NCBI GenBank assembly: GCA_949361645.1 | Contig: OX442435.1 | Coordinates: 1,251,625 to 1,315,624 of the forward strand | Origin: Spongilla lacustris | Lineage: Eukaryota; Porifera; Demospongiae; Spongillida; Spongillidae | DNA length: 64,000 nucleotides | Reading direction: 5' to 3' | Shown: piece after piece, positions 1 through 11,955 of the stretch | Numbering within the stretch: the first letter of the stretch is position 1 | Layout: every line of letters begins with the position of its first letter | Translations under genes and position numbers: made by a program | Notes under the pieces: model-generated | Seen by the model: only the letters and a program-made list of their open reading frames with translations | What the model was told of the DNA's origin: nothing | Databases searched by the model: none

Positions 1-870
1 ACTTGATAACATAGTATTATGAATTTCCGTAAACCCTTCTTTCCTTAATTGCACATCACCAATTTTATTATAATTTTGTTTCACTCATTTTTATCTAACC
101 TGAGTTTGTCTGGGAGCGCCATGTATGTTGTAACATAGAGATGGGGCCGGGTGGGACTAGATCGACTACCTACATGTACTCGTACAAAGGTGTCTGGACG
201 CTCGGGGGTGTGCCTGTTTACATGTACTTGAAGAGCGATTCAGTGGTTTCCGGCCACAACGACGTCAACGATAAGTGCTTACATGTTATAATTCAGCCAC
301 AAGCTAGTCGAGCTAGTGGCCTAGGCCGAAGGCCAACCCCGCATCGGTTCTATAGTGCTTCGATCCGCATAACTGCTAACAATAGATAGTATAGTAAGTA
401 CTACCTATGCGCTAACAGAGTATAACGGTACGCTTCAATCGTGGCACAGTGCAATAAACCTCTTATCAGATCCAGAAAGGTTCGAGCGTTATCTCTTTAG
501 TCTGAACTTACATTTGTATAAGCGTCGAGTTGTACAAAGTGTTTTGCTAAAGGCGTCGAGTTGTACAAAGTGTTTTGCTAAAGGTATTCATGACACTATA
601 CATACATGTACTACAATGATTAGTCTGGCCCTTGCGGTGTGGATACGCAAAGGTGTGCATGGCTACGCCAGACTATATACAATGACGCCTCTCGCAGCGC
701 CCCACGGCCATGGGTGCGTGCATGTACGCACGTACTTGTATCAGTATGTACATGTACGTGCCAGCATTTTCGTTACAAGAAAGTTTGACTTGTACAATTA
801 TAAGTTTTATATTAAACCGTCCCAACTCCCAAAGTAGCCAAGATAAATTTTTATGGAATGTGCGTCATAC
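1..870. other. Left-edge non-coding stretch with short repeats
   Basis: No coding exon is visible. If the ANKIB1-like gene at 871-1332 continues leftwards, this is part of its first intron. It holds a perfect tandem duplication of a 31-bp unit at about 522-583 and, at 621-675, a partial copy of the hairpin element found intact at 11281-11376 (shared tagtctgg and ggctacgccagact ends). Many TACATGTA-type palindromes occur. Confidence 0.5.
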
Positions 871-1332
871 CTTATCTATGATCCCTAGATTCAGCTCGTC
901 CTCGCACGTGTATCTGTATGTGGGGGCCAAATGGACGTCCTCGTGTTCTTTATCAGAAATTATATCGTACGTAATCTCCCCCGTCACTTCAGGAATCTTT
1001 GTCAACAAAACTTCCAGCAGATCCGCTTGAACCGCGTTGGTGATGGAGTCGAGTTTGGATGACGTGCACACAATATGCATGGGGGTCTCCCCCTTGGCGT
1101 TCCTGACAAATGGATCACCTCCTTTGTTTAGCAGGAGCCATAGGAGCGGTTTTGACCCATATCTGGCTGCGCAATGAAGGGGCGTGTCGCTATCTTTGTT
1201 CCACGTCCACCTCATGGGAGCGTTAGGATCAATCTTGTCTCGCAGCTTCGGATTGTCCAACCATAACTCTAGGGCTTCTGCAAGCTTTTTCTCTTGCAGC
1301 AAACTAACCAGTTTTGTCTCCAAACCGCCCAT
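871..1332 (-). CDS. ANKIB1: ANKIB1-like ankyrin-repeat/RBR E3 ligase, first coding exon (partial gene)
   Basis: The exon encodes about 154 residues from an ATG at 1332. It opens with MGGLETKLVSLLQ, then an ankyrin repeat (DTPLHCAARYGSKPLLWLLL) and a second one starting GETPMHIVC. Order and spacing follow the N-terminus of vertebrate ANKIB1 (MG-x-TK start, DPN, TPLHxAARxG, ETxMHxxC). ANKIB1 is a RING-between-RING ubiquitin ligase with N-terminal ankyrins and a C-terminal Ariadne helical domain. The open frame runs straight into a good donor (ATAAG then GTATGA) at 871/870, so the gene continues to the left, beyond the window or in exons I cannot recognise. Fragments from the 3' end of a similar gene recur at 19.3, 25.2 and 37.6-41.0 kb. 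Orthology to ANKIB1 rather than another ankyrin protein is judged from motif order only. Confidence 0.65.
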
Positions 1333-1639
1333 GCAATGGAAACGCCCAATTCAATCATTACGTAATGCCATAGATATTTTGAAAACACTCACGTGATCCA
1401 TAACAACTTGAGTGGTCGTACATGTACAGTTAATATTCTAGTTGTTTGAGCCTTTTCAAGCACTTAACGCGTGTTTTAGTGGTAAGAAGTGTGTTAGCAT
1501 AGTATATATTTTCTCCCCCCGCACCGCAAATATGCACACATAGCAGATGACTTAGGGTAACAGTTTATGTATAGTGTTGGCTGGAATTTGAAGAGTTGTA
1601 CTACGTTTTTAAATCTGACACATGCATATGCTTAAGCGT

Positions 1640-1753
1640 CCCGGTGCTTACGGTCATATACAAGCATGTGCCATGTACAAAATTACTATATCAGTATAGT
1701 AAAAAAAAAAAAAGACCTTTGGCATTTCATTTATACCTTGGTTGGAGCAGGTT
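1640..1753 (+). promoter_or_regulatory. Conserved block upstream of SRCR signal exon A
   Basis: A block containing a variant of tacggtcatatacaagcatg lies about 100 bp before the gene A start codon. Related blocks precede the other two signal exons (about 23245-23285 and 26132-26165). It is followed by a poly-A run and the shared phrase catttcatttataccttgg. Three-fold conservation outside coding sequence suggests a core promoter or 5'UTR, but duplication alone could also explain it. Confidence 0.35.
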
Positions 1754-1814
1754 ATGTCGCTTGCTACGTTGTGGCTACTGGTGATAAACCTCGCTGGTAC
1801 AGCCTTGGGCCAAG
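1754..1814 (+). CDS. SRCR gene A, signal-peptide exon
   Basis: The ATG at 1754 starts MSLATLWLLVINLAGTALGQ, a short hydrophobic signal peptide. The donor follows CAAG (gtaagt at 1815) and leaves phase 1, matching the phase-1 acceptor of the first SRCR exon (12357). Near-identical exons lie at 23337-23397 and 26236-26296. In gene C the distance to the first SRCR exon is 0.8 kb, but here it is 10.5 kb because the intron is full of transposon debris, so this exon may no longer be joined to the domains downstream. In-frame codons upstream of this ATG were ignored because the first true ATG is here. Confidence 0.7.
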
Positions 1815-2262
1815 GTAAGTTTATACATAGAGATGCATGTCTGCGCGATATATCGATGTGGCAGGTGTGCCTGAGAGCGTATCAATACAATTCAAATGGT
1901 AAACTGCATGGAGATGGCACTCCATATGGAGAAATGGCCCATACATAGGCGGTCATCATGCTTTTATTTTCAAATTGAATTTTAAACACATTTATAATTT
2001 ACTATAAATCTGTCTGATTGTGAATCTGTGTTTTATATAATTATGATATGAACCATTCGTGTAGTAAAATCAAGACAAAAAATTAATTTCTACCGCGCAT
2101 AATTTATTCATAAACAATATGTCATAACGTAATACCTTGCGTCATCTGGGATTAAGTTACAGTTATTGCGTACGTTGCAACTAGTTAACTGTACTGTTAT
2201 TGCAGGTGAATTATTAATGATAATACACAATCGTAGCTTTGGAGATGTGGAGGCAGCAATAC

Positions 2263-3765
2263 AGTGGAAACCATCACACTTGCTCCTATAATTTTTTTGT
2301 ACTGTTATATTGTTCACTTGAATATATTTCAATAACAATGAGATCAAATGAAAATCTGACAACGCAGGTATAGTGTACAACTATTTTTCAACATATACTG
2401 AAAGTTAAAAAGCATCACGTGACTATTTACTTTTGTTATTAACACTTGTTGTGACCCCAGTACAAAAAAAATTGTGAGTATAATTCCTCCTCCTGTAGGC
2501 AATAGATCTTGACCATATTCGCAATATATCTAAAGAACAAGCATTAGCAACCTTTGGCCGAGTCGGTTTTTAAGTCCGGTAAATAGTTACGGTATTATCG
2601 AGCTAGATATGCGTTTTTAGCTCGTAAAAGCTTAGCGATGCTATTTCGTAGTACGCTCTCACTGGACTGCTATATTTCGCTTCCGAGTCGTCACATGTTA
2701 GATCTATCGCGAAATCGTACGTGGGAGGCAATAGACCCTTCTTTGCCGTTAAAAAAGTGCCATCAGAGCTGAGTACCTGAAAACCTCCGCCATATCGCGA
2801 TGAATTGCATTTGAAACGTCATCATTGCGTCATTTTGTATCGTGAATATATTTATAATGTGACGTATCGGCAGAGATAATATAGCATCAAATTGGGCAGG
2901 TTACAAGAAACGTCAAAAAGCAAGAGGCAACTCTAAAGCTGGAAGGAAAGCGTACCCAATTAGCTATTTAGAAGCTGCCATCAAGGATTCGAAGCTTTGG
3001 GTGATAGAACGCTAGCCTTGGCGAGTGGCCCATAAAGCTTCCCAATTTGATGCTACTGATTTACTAAACGTTCGCCGTGAGTGGCTACAAGATGCAGCAT
3101 CGTTAGGTTAAGAACCGTTTTCGCAATCCTCACTAAGTCAATGACAGCACTTGGATCCATTCGTATTATCGTCGTATATTCACGATACAAAATGACGCAA
3201 TGATGACGTTTCAAATGCAATTCATCGCGATATGGCGGAGGTTTTCAGGTACTCAGCTCTGATGGCACTTTTTTAACGGCAAAGAAGGGTCTATTGCCTC
3301 CCAAGTACGATTTCGCGATAGATCTAACATGTGACGACTCGGAAGCGAAATATAGCAGTCCAGTGAGAGCGTACTACGAAATAGCATCGCTAAGCTTTTA
3401 CGAGCTAAAAACGCATATCTAGCTCGATAATACCGTAACTATTTACCGGACTTAAAAACCGACTCGGCCAAAGGTTGCTAATGCTTGTTCTTTAGATGCA
3501 TTGCGAATATGGTCAAGATCTATTGCCTACAGGAGGAGGAATTATGCTCACAATTTTTTTTGTACTGGGGTCACAACAAGTGTTAATAACAAAAGTAAAT
3601 AGTCACGTGATGCTTTTTAACTTTCAGTATATATTGAAAAATAGTTGTACACTATACCTGCATTGTCAGATTTCCATTTGAGCTCATTGTTATTGAAATA
3701 TAATCAAGTGAACAAAATAACAGTACAAATAAATTATAGGAGCAAGTGTGATGGTTTCCACTGTA
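2263..3765. repeat. Large foldback element, about 590-bp arms
   Basis: The stretch about 2263-2850 recurs as its near-perfect reverse complement at about 3175-3765. Examples are the phrase gaaacgtcatcattgcgtca and its inverse, and the outer phrase agatcttgaccatattcgca and its inverse. The 325-bp spacer has a broken frame (about 2895-3110) beginning NWAGYKKRQKARGNSKAGRK that I do not recognise. This looks like a DNA transposon with long inverted repeats and a gutted core. It sits in intron 1 of SRCR gene A. Transcripts would form a hairpin. Confidence 0.75.
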
Positions 3766-4425
3766 AACGGATTGCCCTGCATGATTTCAACTTCTGAGAT
3801 TCAGGTCTTTTGGTGAGTATACTGTGTGAATTTAGTATGTGCAGAACAGGCATATATTCGATGCAGTGAAGGGGGAGGAGATATGGCCTTCTCCCTATAA
3901 TAGTACTGTATGGAATTCTCCCTGTACTGTTGGCCTTCTCCCGGACCGTTAATTGCCCGTCTCCTTATACTGTTGGTCTTCTTCCTGTAGTGTTAGACTG
4001 GTGGCCTTCTCGCTATACTGTTGGCCTTCTCCCTATACTGTTGGCTTTCTCCCTATATGAACCACTGAGCATTGTCCATTTGTGTAGCATCTCTGTCCCT
4101 TTGTTTACCATGTGTATAGCTGACCTGTGGGACACACAGACCACACACGTGCATGGACACTTCCAGCAAGTCACGCACGCTCAGTTACAGTGTGGACACT
4201 CAATGTAGTAGCTCTACTGGTGGAGATGCACATATTCACAAGTGTCTCCATCATGTGCACACTACACACGCTGATGTAGAGCTGTGTATTGTGTGCTTCA
4301 AACATGGGCACACACACCAATGATGTCCACACATATACCTGTACACAGTGATACTTACATGTACATCCATATACATCAGATATAAATAATAATAATTTGG
4401 ACACAAACACACACATGCATGTACA
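3766..4425. repeat. Spacer with degenerate 20-bp minisatellite
   Basis: From about 3888 to 4062 the phrase ggccttctccctatactgtt repeats imperfectly about eight times. The same unit recurs at 5636-5729. No coding exon is recognisable; open frames across the repeat are incidental. Confidence 0.7.
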
Positions 4426-4426
4426 T

Positions 4427-4505
<79 letters not shown>
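4427..4505 (+). repeat. (AC)n microsatellite
   Basis: An almost pure AC dinucleotide run of about 78 bp. Frames through it (His-Thr or Cys-Val repeats) are artefacts. Confidence 0.95.
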
Positions 4506-4507
<2 letters not shown>

Positions 4508-5635
4508 TTGCTGTACAACCACAACAAGACACAACAATCTACCAGGAGAGAGCTACCATACTACTGGAGGAGCAGAGGATCAATGATGACCTACAAACTA
4601 CAGTACTACAAACCAAAGTATTTACTGGTCTGGCTACTTCCCCAGTCCTTTGAACACAGTGACGACAGATAACAGGTGTGTTAATGGCTGTTTGGGGGCT
4701 ATTGTGTTAGTGGCTACATGCACTAGAGTACGCATGGTATTTTTGGACATGCTAATTTTTGTTTACATGCATTGGTGCTGAGGACACTTCCTCACTCCCC
4801 TGGAGGGGTGTTGGTGGTGTCATTGGATCACCTCTCCAAATCCCCCATAAGGGGGGAGGTGTCCTTTGTACACATACAATGCATCACTTGTGTGACGGCT
4901 CCATCAGAGGTCTTTGAACATGCATGTTAAAGTACTTCTGTTTAAGGGCCTGGAGAGGTACATTAACTTGTACATGTACTCTTTGTTACATGTACTATTG
5001 TCTATCTTTAGATAGACAATAGTACTGTTACATAATCCTGTACCTAGTATATGTACCCAGGACTAATTTCAAAAATGGTCTTATCTGGTGGCTATCAAAT
5101 ACAGGTATAACCCCTAACCCTGACTACCTACACAAAAGTTCTGGTAAATTTAATATTACTACATTTGCATATGAGGCTGTGCTTTAAAAGGCTACCATGC
5201 GCTATATTCATTTGAGTTGCACGCAACATGTTACCTACGTGTGGTCACCTTAACCCTTCTATACATGTATGTAGCCAAGTCATCTTATGCCCTTCATGCA
5301 ACTTTTTTTGGCTGTAGGTCACTACATGTACATGCAGTGGTACTTCAAAGATAGGTAGTGATTTTAGTGGTTACCTAAGTTTTGCAAAGCAACCACATCC
5401 ATTGTGTGGACAAGGAAACCACAAGCCAACCCTAAGCTACATGTAGCTACTGGCCTAACAAGGGATAATGGTTCTGGGGCTATGCTACATGTAGGTTGGC
5501 CCATGCCCATTTAGTGTTTGCATTAGTTATCACAAATAGAATAACCTTATGGGCCCACTTCGTACATACATGTATGGACACACCTCCCTTGACAACTTAC
5601 ATGTACATGTACATGTTATATACTATACTGTTGGT
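4506..5635. other. Intron/spacer without recognisable gene
   Basis: AT-rich sequence with many TACATGTA palindromes. A near-perfect 30-bp hairpin (actattgtctatc, ttta, gatagacaatagt) lies at about 5003-5033. No splice-bounded open frame with recognisable protein similarity was seen. Confidence 0.5.
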
Positions 5636-5729
5636 CAGTTGGCCTTCTCCCTATACTGTTGGCCTTCTCCCTATACTGTTGGCCTTCTCCCTATATAGTT
5701 GGCCTTCTCCCTATACTGTTGGCCTTCCC
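5636..5729 (+). repeat. 20-bp tandem repeat (minisatellite)
   Basis: Four to five head-to-tail copies of ttggccttctccctatactg, nearly identical. It is the cleaner partner of the degenerate array at 3888-4062, so one unit seeded two arrays 1.6 kb apart. Confidence 0.9.
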
Positions 5730-6182
5730 TAAAGGTTTTCATTCTTAGTATGCACGGCATTACATGTAGTACCTTGCTCTCATTACTGTCAACAGTAAGG
5801 CTCTCAACTATAGTACTCCAAGCCTAGCTGGCAACAAGTAGACAGGCAATAGAATAACCCTGGGGCTCACCAAAAATGTACATACATGTATGGACACAAG
5901 TAGTAGTGCTGCACATCTGTTAACATACTATGAACTTCCAGGACACAGCTATTCCCTAGGACAACCAGCAAAACCAGGCCTAGGGGTTGTATTTGCACAA
6001 AGATACATGGCATTGTGCATGAGATTATTCACTGTAAGTACAGACCTAGACCTTTTATCAGCACAGTCTGGCCACACAACAAAATTCATGACATTGGGCC
6101 TTTGTTACTTTGTACAAACATCAAAATAAGATAGGATCAGCAGGTGTTTACATGTATGTACACACACACATACATGTACTCA

Positions 6183-6300
<118 letters not shown>

Positions 6301-7480
6301 CGTGGGGGAGGAGGAGGCAGGAATAGGCAACATCTGCCAGTATCACTTACGGTTTCCAGTCATGCATTTGCTACAGATATTACGTGTACAAGAAGCACAC
6401 CATGTACTTCCTATAACATCAGGGATTTACCGCACCTACCCCCTGGTGTACACGTGGCATGTCACTTGCTGTTCTGTCAATTAATCCAGGGTTCACAAAC
6501 ATGCCATTTAACTGTACATATGAAGGGAAGACTTCCTACAATAATACTGCAGCAATGGAAGTAGAACATCATAACACAAACTTTCATGAATCCCTCAATT
6601 GTATTTAGCCAGTCAGACACTCAATGTTTTGGCATATACAAACTGCCACCACAACCTGTACAAAATAATACTTTCTCTTTTCCTCCTCCCTTCAATTTCC
6701 TTACCTCCCCTTCCATCTCCCTCCCTCCTCATCCCGTCAATTTTCCTACCTCCCCCTCCCTCCCATCACTCTCGCTCCTCCTCTCTCCTTTCCTCCCCTT
6801 ATCCCCATTCACGCCGCTGGCCCTGGCTCTCATCTTATAGCGCATGTCAAATGAAGTACTATCCGGCTGAAAGGATCGTGTTTGAAAGGAAAAAGGTAAG
6901 CTAGCTGGGTTTGTTTTTAAAAAACAAAATAAAACTGAATAATACCATGCTTTCCAGAATGGAAGAATAGTTTATCTAGTGTTGTAAAGTGGTTAAGAAG
7001 ACACTTATATTGGGTTGAAGAAAAGGACGTAAGTTAACCTGTTCTCTTCTACAGTATGCAATATGTGTGTTCAGGTGTATTCTAGTAATCACTGCATTTT
7101 TATTTCAGGGAGTTCAAGTGTCAGCTTAAATTGATTTTTTACATACAACGCTCACTAGCTGCAGGAACAATCAGAAGGAACAGTGCATGTGCATGGATGT
7201 CACTATGGATGTAATGTAGCGTTACTGTTGTGTTAATTTAACTGCAGGTGTCACAACAAAGCACTGTTGTACATGTACATGTGATCATGTTTCAAAAGAT
7301 TCAACCACATGCAATGGCGTCCTAGGCTGGTTTCTCAGACACTCGATACCTCAGGATGCACTCAGATAGCTCACAACATCAACAACCATTCATTCATTAT
7401 ACTGAATCATACACGTAATCACATACACACACGTGATCCTATATATCTCTAATCACTGAATGTTTCCGGACATCACAGTT
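6301..7480. other. Spacer with a C/T-rich tract
   Basis: About 6675-6830 is a C/T-rich tract (cctcccct-like). The rest is AT-rich and shows no gene. The phrase ctcgatacctcaggatgcac at 7343 recurs at about 9010, linking the flanks of the two gypsy-like relics described below. Confidence 0.5.
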
Positions 7481-7489
7481 CCTCCCCAT

Positions 7490-7800
7490 TTCACACTGGT
7501 GACAGACCACCATCCCTTGTTGTCCATTCTCAACCCGGAAAAGGGATTACCAGCAGTGACAGCAGCACGGTTGCATTGGTATATGCGGTAGGCTAGCCCT
7601 GTCTTGATATCAGGTACAAGAGTACCACTCAGCACACAAATGCTGATGCACTTTCACGTCTCCCAGTGGTGGCCGACATGCAGATGGCACAAATGGACGA
7701 GGAGGAAGGAGGGACATTCCCAACTACAAACCCTCCTGGTCGAGGTGGCAGAATTAGGAAGAACAACAACAATTAAGGGACCTGGTGTTAGCAAGGGTGT
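7490..7800 (+). mobile_element. Ty3/gypsy retrotransposon relic (end of RNase H)
   Basis: One frame reads YKSTTQHTNADALSRLP at about 7615-7665. This is the conserved tail of the RNase H region of Ty3/gypsy polyproteins (K-x-NADALSRxP). Just upstream in another frame is PAVTAARLHW, matching the segment that normally precedes it by about 20 residues, so at least one frameshift or deletion has occurred. No LTRs were recognised. It lies in intron 1 of SRCR gene A. Confidence 0.7.
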
Positions 7801-7904
7801 TTCAGCCTATTCAGGAGGGATGGCCACCCAAAACTACAGAAGAGGTCCGGTTATAAAGCCATGCTTTGAGTAGAGACATGAACTATACATGTACAGCAGT
7901 ACAA

Positions 7905-8370
7905 TCCTGTAAAAGGGTACAGGGAGAGGTATAGGCCTGTACCACTGTTCACGGAGGGGTACAGGCCTGCTCAGGGATGCAGGCATGTACCCCTCCATGA
8001 ACAGTGGTACAGGCCTGCTCAGGGATGCAGGCATGTTCAAGGAGGGGTACAGGGATACAAGCCTGGACAGGGGTACAGGCCTGTACTGGCGGGGGGGGGG
8101 GGGGGGGGGGGTACAGGACTGTACAGTGGGTACAGGCTTGTACAGGGGTAAAGGCGTGTACATGCAGGGAGGGGTACAGGGTACAAGCCAGGACAGGGGT
8201 ACATGCAGGCCTGTACTGGGGTGGGTGGGGGGGGGGGGGGGTGTACAGGACTGTACAAGGGTACAGGCTTGTACAGGGGTGCAGGCCTGTACAAGGGTAA
8301 TGGCTGGTACAGGGAGGGGTAGTGGCCTGTACAGGGAGGGGTAGTGGCCTGTACAGTGGTACAGGCCTAT
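7905..8370. repeat. GC-rich minisatellite of TACAGGCCTGTAC units with poly-G runs
   Basis: About 460 bp of variable 15-30-bp units built from ggggtacaggcctgtaca. It contains the self-complementary core TACAGGCCTGTA and two poly-G runs (8091-8111 and about 8227-8241). Frames through it on either strand are repetitive Pro/Cys/Thr or Gly artefacts. G-quadruplex and cruciform formation are plausible. Confidence 0.9.
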
Positions 8371-8415
8371 AAAATTGTACACAACCAATTGTATTGATAC
8401 ATAGCAGTTGTTCAT

Positions 8416-8965
8416 TCATGATGAACTCCATATACATATAGGTTTACCCATTGTCCTCTGTTTCATTCCATTTCTCTTGTCTTTTGCTAGGCCATGTAGT
8501 GATCCCCATTTCAGTCTGTCCCATTCTTCTTTGCTTTCATCGTCCCCCTTTAGTTCCTTCACAGAGTGGTCTCTAGTGGGTACACCCTTTCCAACACCTG
8601 TTCCTTCTATTCTCTGATAACGTAGCACCAAACGCACAGTTCTGGTTCTGCAAACTTGCTGCATACCACATATCACACTTTCTCCCTCTTTTTGTCCCGT
8701 TTGTGGAAGCGGAACCGTACGTTCTGCGATGACTAGAGGTTTAGGCGCTACGTGTGTCGTTAAGGCTGCGACCAGTTGCTCGTACGTTCGGTCTTTCAAT
8801 TTCTGGGGTGCTACGAGCGCTCGGAGCAGGCTAAATGTAATACAGGCGAGGAAAGCGTCTTTTTTCTGTTCGGCTTCCACTTTATTTGTCAGGAAGAAAT
8901 GTTCTGTAGCCGCTCGACGTATTAACTCAACCAGTCTTTCGTTGACGCGTCATACTCCCCTGCCA
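8416..8965 (-). mobile_element. Ty3/gypsy-like Gag relic
   Basis: The minus-strand frame reads HFFLTNKVEAEQKKDAFLAC and continues with a segment containing LKDRTYEQLVAALTTHVAPK and then PLVIAER. This is the pattern of the capsid end of Ty3/gypsy Gag proteins (a leucine-rich DAFL segment followed by T-Y-x-E-L-V and a P-x-V-I-x-E-R tail). It is on the opposite strand from the RNase H relic at 7.5 kb, so the two are separate insertions or a rearranged element. No nucleocapsid zinc knuckle was seen. Confidence 0.6.
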
Positions 8966-9800
8966 TCCTTCTTAGCTATCCCATGCACCCTCGTCGCCAC
9001 TGTAGAGTCTCGATACCTCAGGATGCACTCGGATAGCTCAGATCCAGCTACAGCTACGTGTAGGCCTACATCTCTTGTCTGAGCAGCCGGTCGAGGTAAG
9101 CAGCCTAACATCATTTCAATACATCGATCTGTCTTGCAGAAAACACAGACTCGAAGCTTTTAGTATTCCATGGCATGTACTAGTACAGTTAAGTAAGTAG
9201 TTACCCCCGGCACGGGGCGGCACCTGGCCCACCACGCCCTCTGCTCGACTTCAGCTTTGCAAAATGCTAGTCTCATTTTATTAACTATGGAATATCCTTG
9301 ATTTTACTAAATATCTATGGCAACACATAGAAACGCCATTTAAAAATGGCGCCTTATTGCACCAAAACTGATTTACTATTTTTAAAAATGGTCCCCAAAT
9401 TCTTCACGACAACATCCACTTTTTTTCATATATTATATTATTTGGATAGTTGTAGAATTGTTTCAGAGGGTGGCAAAAGTTCTAACCCCCCTCTGTTCAT
9501 TAGTTATAACTAATGGAATATCTTAATTAGCATGATTTTTTTCCATTTTCTGTACAAGTCTATGGAATATCATATTTTCAGAAATGGTCCCAGAATTTTG
9601 GACGATACAAGGTATAAAATTTGAAATTGCCTACATGTAAACATCATTTAGAGTAGTATTAGAGGGTGGCAAAAGTTGCAGGTCCGTTAGTTAAGTAAAT
9701 AATAATCAAGTTAGTAAAAACGCCATACATTCTCTATGGAACGTACCGCGGAATGAAATCCAAAAATTTACAAACCGCAACTTTCGTGTCCGTTGATTTC
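8966..9800. other. AT-rich spacer with internal repeats
   Basis: No gene recognised. A phrase gagggtggcaaaagtt occurs at about 9467 and 9662, so part of this is an internally duplicated repeat. Confidence 0.45.
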
Positions 9801-9802
9801 TC

Positions 9803-9970
9803 CATATGCTTAAGCTAGCAAGGAAGTATTTGGCGATCCCAGCATCAACAGCTCCCTCAGAAAGAGTTTTTTCAACAGCCAAAAATATATTGCAGAAAAA
9901 AAGATGGAGACTTTTACCAAATAGGCTCAGTAAATGCAAGCCGAAAGAGATAAAAATTAGAACGATGTAG
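9803..9970 (+). mobile_element. hAT transposase relic (C-terminal dimerisation region)
   Basis: An open frame of 55 codons to a TAG at 9968 contains LARKYLAIPASTAPSERVFS followed by TAKNILQKKR. This is the hallmark of the hAT C-terminal dimerisation domain (A-x-x-x-L-x-I-P-A-S-S-A-x-S-E-R-x-F-S). Nothing recognisable of the catalytic RNase H fold precedes it, so the element is a 3' fragment. Confidence 0.75.
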
Positions 9971-10287
9971 TATGTTTTACCTGTTCAGGTCCGCATACGT
10001 TAATCGCGATATGCAGCATCATTATTCGCGATAATCGTTAATCGCCGATATAAGATTTTAATCGCGATATATCGTTAATCGCGATTTATCGCGGCAACAC
10101 TGCCCAAATGTCAAAGACTCAAGAGCTACATAGGCGGCACTGCCATATGTGCGCACCGCCGTACCACTTTTTGAGGCTTTTTATCGCTTTTTTATTTTCC
10201 AGACACAGTGGGTCGTGGACACGGAACTATATCCGGATATATCCAGAAATGAGCGGTCAAAAGTCAGAAGTTCGCGGTTTGCGAATC

Positions 10288-10660
10288 AACGAATATTCCC
10301 GTATATCTTCCCATAGACATATATGGGGTACTTCAATACCAAGATTTTTCACAGCATTTGCCAAATGGTGTTATTAGTACACGACATTTGCCACGATTTT
10401 TAGTGGGGTCGCCGTATTTTTCCTATTTAATTTAGCGCTTCCCTAGGAGTGTCCTCGATGTATGGTTATACCATACATTGAGGACTGACAATCCTACGGA
10501 AGCAACGTCTTAATTAAATAGGAAAAATACAGCGACCCCACTAAAAATCCAAATGTAGTGTACTAACAACCCCATTTGGCAAATGCTGAGAAAAATCTGG
10601 TGTGCAGCTTGGTATTGAAGTACCCCATACATGTCTATGGGAAGATATACGGGAATATTA
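10288..10660. repeat. Hairpin MITE/foldback, about 180-bp arms
   Basis: Arms at about 10288-10465 and 10478-10660 are near-perfect reverse complements meeting at a small palindrome (tgtatggttataccataca). Examples are cgtatatcttcccatagaca and its inverse near 10640. It is non-coding. Confidence 0.8.
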
Positions 10661-11029
10661 GTTGATTAGTTAATTGCTTAACGGTTGTCTTGATTTTAGT
10701 TAAAGAATGGTTAATGGAATAACTTTTTTAAGTACATATATCATAATCACATTTGCTTATAGTACAGTATAGAGTTGGTTAAAATTCAAATTGAATTAAA
10801 AAAAGCAAGATGACTGCCTAATATTTAATCGACGAGCTATTATGAGTACGTAGCACGAACGTTTAAGGCAATCCGGTGAATCCGCAGGCTGTAATACACA
10901 GGTAGCTAGCTCATTTCACATTGCGGACATGTTCATGATATTAATATATTAGACTTTACTAACCATGGTTCACCTATCATAATTGGCCTATCGCAAGACT
11001 AGTACTGGGACTGCCCCCCACCCGCAAGG

Positions 11030-11262
11030 GGAACTCGGGCCGCGCGCGGTATCACTTTTATATTGCTCCGCCGTCGCTGAGCTAGGATGGGCCTGTACAC
11101 CTTTGTCAGTAGAAACGTATGGCAACTGGGGTGAGGTTGCTCAAGGAACATTCTCCAGGCTACTCCAGGCCAAAGGCATTAGTAGTGGCTAGTGGCGGAC
11201 ATGTACGGCAGGCTTAACCTTCACTTGGTCAAGTCCATTACTAGAGCGCTCCTGGCATGAGA
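11030..11262 (+). mobile_element. Retrotransposon relic: C-terminal domain of the RT family at 38-40 kb
   Basis: The frame reads VAELGWACTPLSVETYGNWG and, after a stop, MYGRLNLHLVKSITRALLA. Both match the C-terminal end of the larger retroelement at 38.0-40.1 kb (ELGWTCIPIAGETYVCWGAE, then a GRL-x-L-x-L-x-x-A motif). Only the tail of the element survives. Confidence 0.6.
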
Positions 11263-11280
11263 ACGTCATCCATCCTGACT

Positions 11281-11376
11281 AGTCTGGCGTATATATAGCC
11301 ACACCCTTGCGTATCCACATATACATGTATATGTACATGTACATAGGGATACGCAAGGGTGTGGCTACGCCAGACT
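11281..11376. repeat. Short hairpin MITE
   Basis: The ends agtctggcg and ccacacccttgcgtatcc are repeated in inverse at the right (ggatacgcaagggtgtgg, cgccagact), with a TACATGTA-rich loop. A partial copy lies at 621-675. Confidence 0.8.
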
Positions 11377-11593
11377 GATATAATCCTGATCCTGATTGTG
11401 TATAAATACTACAATAAAAATGATGTTGCCATATAATAGGATAAAATACATGTAGGTAATCTCTAACTTTAGCTCATCAACAGATTAAAAAAAAAAACGT
11501 AGCGCTTAAAATAATATGATAATTGGGACATGCAGTTCACGCGAAAATTTCACCATTTTATAATGTTGTAAAAATGCCATAAGCCTGAATGGC

Positions 11594-11955
11594 TATAGAC
11601 CCCTTGCCGTGTCATCCCGGGAAGGATCAAAACATTAGCGGCCATATTGTTTTGGCCCAAAATGTGTGCGTTATTTAGAATGTGTGTCTTCATTACGTAC
11701 GAATGATGTAATGATAACAAGACTGGTGAAAAATTACGGCCTAATTAATTGTATTCATACGTTTACGCCCGAATCATATACTTAGAACCGAATGAAATGG
11801 TTATGGATTTTTGCGGGCGTACAATTATAGTGTTAGATTTACGTCATCGTCGTCGTAGAGACACAACTTTCTAAATAACGCACACGTTTTGGTCCAAAAC
11901 AATATAGCCGCTAATATTTTGATCCTTCCCGGGATGACACGGCAAGGGGTCTATA
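11594..11955. repeat. MITE with about 95-bp terminal inverted repeats
   Basis: The left end tatagaccccttgccgtgtc is mirrored by gacacggcaaggggtctata at the right end. The arms continue inwards through the phrase tcccgggaaggatcaaaa. The element has an AT-rich core and no coding capacity. TA target duplications are plausible because each end carries TATA. Confidence 0.75.

Noticed and set aside
7905..8370. Possible CRISPR array
   Set aside because: Units are contiguous with no unique spacers, and the context is eukaryotic.
7834..8437. 160-190-codon Cys/Pro/Thr-rich frames resembling small disulfide-rich peptides
   Set aside because: They run through a minisatellite and poly-G runs; every unit gives the same peptide and both strands are open.
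9803..9970. Minus-strand 77-codon frame over the hAT relic
   Set aside because: The plus-strand frame has the hAT signature; the minus frame is its antisense shadow.
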